NCBI GenBank assembly: GCA_030681635.1
Contig: JAUXRT010000199.1
Coordinates: 1 to 7,725 of the forward strand
Direction of reading: 5' to 3'
Origin: Reyranella sp.
Lineage (GTDB): Bacteria > Pseudomonadota > Alphaproteobacteria > Reyranellales > Reyranellaceae
DNA: 7,725 nucleotides
In this document: positions 5,610 to 7,725 of the stretch, piece after piece
Position numbering within the stretch: the first letter of the stretch is position 1
Layout of the letters: the number at the start of each line of letters is the position of its first letter
The notes under the pieces: model-generated
Seen by the model: only the letters and a program-made list of their open reading frames with translations
Told to the model about the DNA's origin: nothing
Databases searched by the model: none
Made by a program: the position numbers and the translations under genes

Positions 5610-6026
5610 CTAGACGACCAGCGGCACGCTGGCCATGACGATCGCGAGTTGGACCGCGTTGATCAGCATGCCCTTCACATGCAGCAGGCGAAGCTGCCTG
5701 ACCGCGCCGGCGGCGCCGGCGTCCCTGGCCCGCAGTTCCGCATCGATGTGTTGCACAAGCCAGTGGCGGGCCGTCAGCGCAAAGGCGGTGATGGAGACCG
5801 CGCCGGCGGAAAACACCGGGCGTCCCGACACGGCAAACAACACCATCGCGATGATCCCGGCGATGCCGATGGCCAGGAAGTAGCCATTGAATATCCCGCG
5901 CAGCAGCTGAGTGACCTCAGGGATCTCCAGCCCGACCAGCAGAAAGGTGGGCGACGCCAGGAAGAAGCACACCATGGGGAGGAGCAGGATGACGGTGGCG
6001 TAGAGGGCAACGGCATCGTTCGGCAT
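5610..6026 (-). CDS. Small integral membrane protein, four predicted helices
   Basis: A 138-residue hydrophobic protein with four likely membrane segments, about 6-32, 45-66, 71-91 and 120-138. A charged loop (93-116: DAELRARD, then RQLRLLHVKG) lies between the third and fourth helices. The pattern of charged residues before the last helix (LRLLHVKGMLINAVQLAIV) loosely recalls DUF4149/TMEM205-like four-helix proteins, but I am not certain of the family and assign no function. ATG 6026 is supported by a GAGGAAGT ribosome-binding site (minus strand, 6031-6038). The frame stays open upstream to 6599, but that extension runs antisense to pcaH with Arg/Gly-rich composition and is not coding. The gene is divergent from pcaHG across 99 bp and is followed by the dehydrogenase at 5546. 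Confidence 0.75.
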   Translation of the reverse strand: MPNDAVALYATVILLLPMVCFFLASPTFLLVGLEIPEVTQLLRGIFNGYFLAIGIAGIIAMVLFAVSGRPVFSAGAVSITAFALTARHWLVQHIDAELRARDAGAAGAVRQLRLLHVKGMLINAVQLAIVMASVPLVV

Positions 6027-6086
6027 GGACACTTCCTCGTTGGCGCCGCTGACTATCCGCCGCGCCCGAGGCTGGCTCCATTGGGC

Positions 6087-6125
6087 TTTAGTCGACATCC
6101 AATTGTCCGCTAGACTGACCGGACC
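6087..6125 (+). promoter_or_regulatory. Possible pcaHG promoter and operator, short or absent leader
   Basis: TAGACT (6111-6116) is a fair -10 element; a weak TTTAGT (6087-6092) lies 18 bp upstream as -35. Initiation 6-8 nt past the -10 would fall almost at ATG 6126. This agrees with the lack of a convincing ribosome-binding site and suggests a nearly leaderless mRNA. GTCCG (6105-6109) and CGGAC (6120-6124) form an inverted repeat flanking the -10, a possible repressor site. No clear PcaQ or IclR-type operator was recognised. All of this is inference. Confidence 0.25.
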
Positions 6126-6833
6126 ATGACCCACGACCTCTACCGCCGGCCGGCCTCCGGCCAGCATCCGCCCCATCGCGCCGACGCCTACAAGTCGACG
6201 GTCACGCGCTCGCCGCGCAAGCCGGCGATCGTGCTGCCGCAGACCCTGTCGTAGATCACCGGGCCACTGTTGGTCAAGGAACGGCTCGGCGCGCAGGAGA
6301 ACGACCTCACGCGCCAGCGCATGGGCCAGCCGCTCGGTGAGCGCATCATCGTGCACGGCCGCGTGCTCGACGAGGACGGCAAGGCCGTGCCCAGCGCGTT
6401 GGTCGAAATCTGGCAGTGCAATGCCGCCGGCCGCTATCACCATCCCGGCGATCAGCACGATGCGCCGCTCGATCCCAATTTCTACGGCGGCGGACGGGCG
6501 CGCGCCGATGCCGACGGCGGCTACAAGTTCATCACCGTGAAGCCCGGCGCCTATCCGTGGGGCAACCACAAGAATGCCTGGCGACCGGCGCACATCCACT
6601 TCTCGCTCTTTGGGCCCGCCTTCGCCACGCGCCTGATCACCCAGATGTATTTCCCGGGCGATCCGGTGCTGGCCTACGACCCGATCTACAATTCAGTGCC
6701 CGAGGCCGCACGCCATCGTCTGCAGGCGGCCTTCGACATGGAGGCTACGCAGCCGGAATGGGCGCTGGCCTACAAGTTCGACATCGTGCTGCGCGGCCGC
6801 AACGCGACACCGATGGAAGATAAACATGGCTGA
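6126..6833 (+). pseudogene. pcaH: Protocatechuate 3,4-dioxygenase beta subunit, interrupted by in-frame TAG
   Basis: PcaH is the iron-bearing subunit of protocatechuate 3,4-dioxygenase, which opens protocatechuate between its two hydroxyls to 3-carboxy-cis,cis-muconate. Read from ATG 6126, the frame gives 235 codons, the normal length, but codon 43 is TAG (6252-6254). The stop sits in the family motif LPQTLS-E-(I/L)TGP, exactly where Glu is usual, so a GAG-to-TAG change is the simplest explanation. Everything else is intact: Fe(III) ligands Tyr104 (GRYHHP), Tyr143 (GAYPWGN), His156 and His158 (RPAHIHF), with the same 39, 13 and 2 residue spacings as the Pseudomonas enzyme. The frame is then open from 6255 to the stop. 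A TTG at 6270 could start a 187-residue product, but it has no ribosome-binding site and would lack the N-terminus and TGP motif. Its stop overlaps pcaG by 8 nt. It may be a recent nonsense mutation or a base-call error. Confidence 0.88.
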
Positions 6834-7389
6834 TGGCCTGACGCCCTCGCAGACGATCGGCCCGTTCTACTGGGGCACGCTGGCCAGCAGTTGCCGCGCC
6901 GATCTTGCACCGGCGGGCGTTGCCGGCGAGCGCATCGAAGTGGCGCTGACGCTGCACGATGCCGATGGCGCCATCGTGCCCGACGGCCTGCTGGAAATCT
7001 GGCAGGCCAACAGCCACGGCCGCTACAACCATCCCGAGGATCGCCGCAACTTGGCCCTCGACGCGGGCTTCGAAGGCTTCGGCCGCGCTTCGACCGACTC
7101 AAAGGGCGTCGCGCGCTTCGGCACCGTCCGGCCCGGCCGCGTGCCGTGGCCTGCAGGGGGGCTGCAGGCGGCGCACCTCAACATCTCGGTCTTCGCCCGC
7201 GGCGTTCTCAACCGGCTGGCGACCCGGCTCTATTTCGACGGCGATCCGGCACTGGCCGAGGATCCGGTGTTGAAGCTGATCGAGCCGGCGCGGCGCGGCA
7301 CGCTGCTGGCCAGGCGCGACAAGCAAGGCGTGTGGCGCTTGCCGATCCATCTCGGCGGCGCGCAGGAGACCGTCTTTTTCGACAGCTGA
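6826..7389 (+). CDS. pcaG: Protocatechuate 3,4-dioxygenase alpha subunit
   Basis: At 187 residues, a little short of the common ~200, this is the non-iron subunit that pairs with PcaH in the (alpha-beta-Fe)n enzyme of the beta-ketoadipate pathway. Visible family marks: TPSQTIGPFYWG (6-17), LLEIWQANSHGRYNHP (55-70), FGRASTD (85-91) and the alpha-type block QAAHLNISVFARGVLNRLATRLYF (114-137, of which FARG is the hallmark). The second tyrosine ligand of the beta subunit is missing (GRVPW), as expected for the alpha chain. From family knowledge, the N-terminal GPF and the Arg of FARG line the active-site pocket. ATG 6826 overlaps the last codons of pcaH by 8 nt, with GGAAGA (6815-6820) five bases before it, so the two are one operon and probably translationally coupled. 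Loss of PcaH translation at codon 43 could therefore also lower PcaG. Confidence 0.93.
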   Translation: MADGLTPSQTIGPFYWGTLASSCRADLAPAGVAGERIEVALTLHDADGAIVPDGLLEIWQANSHGRYNHPEDRRNLALDAGFEGFGRASTDSKGVARFGTVRPGRVPWPAGGLQAAHLNISVFARGVLNRLATRLYFDGDPALAEDPVLKLIEPARRGTLLARRDKQGVWRLPIHLGGAQETVFFDS

Positions 7390-7400
7390 TCGCGCCTGGC

Positions 7401-7724
7401 TCAGATGTAGCTGACTTTCACGATCTCGATCTCTTCCTCGCCGGCCGGCGTGCGCAGCCTCACGACGTCGCCCTCGTGCGCGCGCAACAAAGCGCGGGCG
7501 ATGGGCGAGATCCAGCTCACATGACCCTTCTCGAGATCGACCTCGTCGACGCCCACGATCTTGACCGTACGCTTCTTGTTCTCGGCGTTGGCCGTCGTGA
7601 CGGTGGCGCCGAAGAACACCTGGTCGGTCTTGGCCCGCTTGGCCGGGTCCACGACCTCCGCATTGGCCAGCCGCTTGCTGAGATAGCGGACGCGCCGGTC
7701 GATCTCGCGCAGGCGCTTCTTGCC
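7401..7724 (-). CDS. greB: Transcription elongation factor GreB, C-terminal part (5' end outside window)
   Basis: The minus-strand frame is open to the window edge, giving 107 visible residues. They begin with the end of the N-terminal coiled coil (KKRLREIDRRVRYLSKRLANAEVVDP), followed by the FKBP-like C-terminal domain: DQVFFGATVTT, VKIVGVDEVDLEKGHVSWISPIARALL, then GDVVRLRTPAGEEEIEIVKVSY. The EIDRRxRxLxKRL...AEVVDP block and VGVDE...G.ISWISP.ARALL are characteristic of GreB and not GreA. GreB binds in the RNA polymerase secondary channel and stimulates cleavage of backtracked transcripts; the acidic coiled-coil tip needed for this lies outside the window. The GTG at 7652 is internal. The gene converges on pcaG with an 11-bp gap and no visible terminator. 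It is a housekeeping gene, unrelated in function to its neighbours. Confidence 0.92.
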   Translation of the reverse strand, partial: GKKRLREIDRRVRYLSKRLANAEVVDPAKRAKTDQVFFGATVTTANAENKKRTVKIVGVDEVDLEKGHVSWISPIARALLRAHEGDVVRLRTPAGEEEIEIVKVSYI

Positions 7725-7725
7725 G

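Noticed and set aside
6252..6254. TAG read as pyrrolysine or another recoded residue
   Set aside because: The position is ordinarily Glu in the family, the stop is not near the active-site ligands, and pyrrolysine use is not expected in this type of organism.
6027..6599. N-terminal extension of the membrane protein to 329 residues
   Set aside because: It runs antisense to pcaH, is charged and low-complexity unlike the helical part, and ATG 6026 has a good ribosome-binding site.
6270..6833. pcaH as an intact gene starting at TTG 6270
   Set aside because: There is no ribosome-binding site, and clear PcaH homology continues upstream through the TAG to ATG 6126, so this is a truncated frame.
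1..7725. CRISPR array, tRNA, rRNA, transposase or phage genes
   Set aside because: Read for on both strands; no spaced repeat array, cloverleaf, rRNA segment or mobile-element protein was recognised.

Overview
The window is gene-dense, GC-rich DNA (strong G/C bias at third codon positions). The gene content and protein sequences suggest a soil or water alphaproteobacterium with a catabolic, oxidative lifestyle. That placement is inferred from gene families and style; no rRNA or other taxonomic marker is present.

Layout, left to right. (1) The 3' end of an FMN-dependent alpha-hydroxy-acid oxidase (2-625, +), followed by a 323-bp gap. The gap holds a three-copy 14-bp repeat of the gene's own stop region and a strong 26-bp imperfect hairpin. 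(2) A 291-residue regulator-like protein (949-1824, +) built from two copies of one winged-helix unit. It converges, 3 bp apart, on (3) an SDR oxidoreductase (1828-2577, -). Across a 118-bp divergent spacer lies (4) a D-2-hydroxyacid dehydrogenase-family protein lacking the usual catalytic Glu (2696-3673, +). It is followed by (5, 6) two tandem paralogous small proteins sharing a GWYAVDD...GPFES core, and then an intrinsic terminator at 4284-4310. (7) A second D-2-hydroxyacid dehydrogenase with a full Arg/Glu/His triad (4500-5546, -) sits 63 bp downstream of (8) a four-helix membrane protein (5610-6026, -). Divergent from that pair is (9, 10) the pcaHG locus for protocatechuate 3,4-dioxygenase (6126-7389, +). 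The beta gene carries an in-frame TAG at codon 43 but is otherwise intact. (11) The 3' part of greB (7401-7724, -) closes the window.

How it fits together. The metabolic theme is oxidation of hydroxy acids (oxidase, two D-2-hydroxyacid dehydrogenase-family proteins, SDR) next to aromatic ring cleavage (pcaHG: protocatechuate to 3-carboxy-cis,cis-muconate). The genes alternate strand in short one- to three-gene units, so this looks like a patchwork of small transcription units. I see no phage, transposase, CRISPR array, tRNA or rRNA.

The points most worth a second look are the pcaH nonsense codon, the tandem winged-helix protein with a 22-bp-spaced direct repeat over its own start codon, the hairpin upstream of it, the small-protein pair, and a possible short RNA ending at the 4284-4310 terminator.
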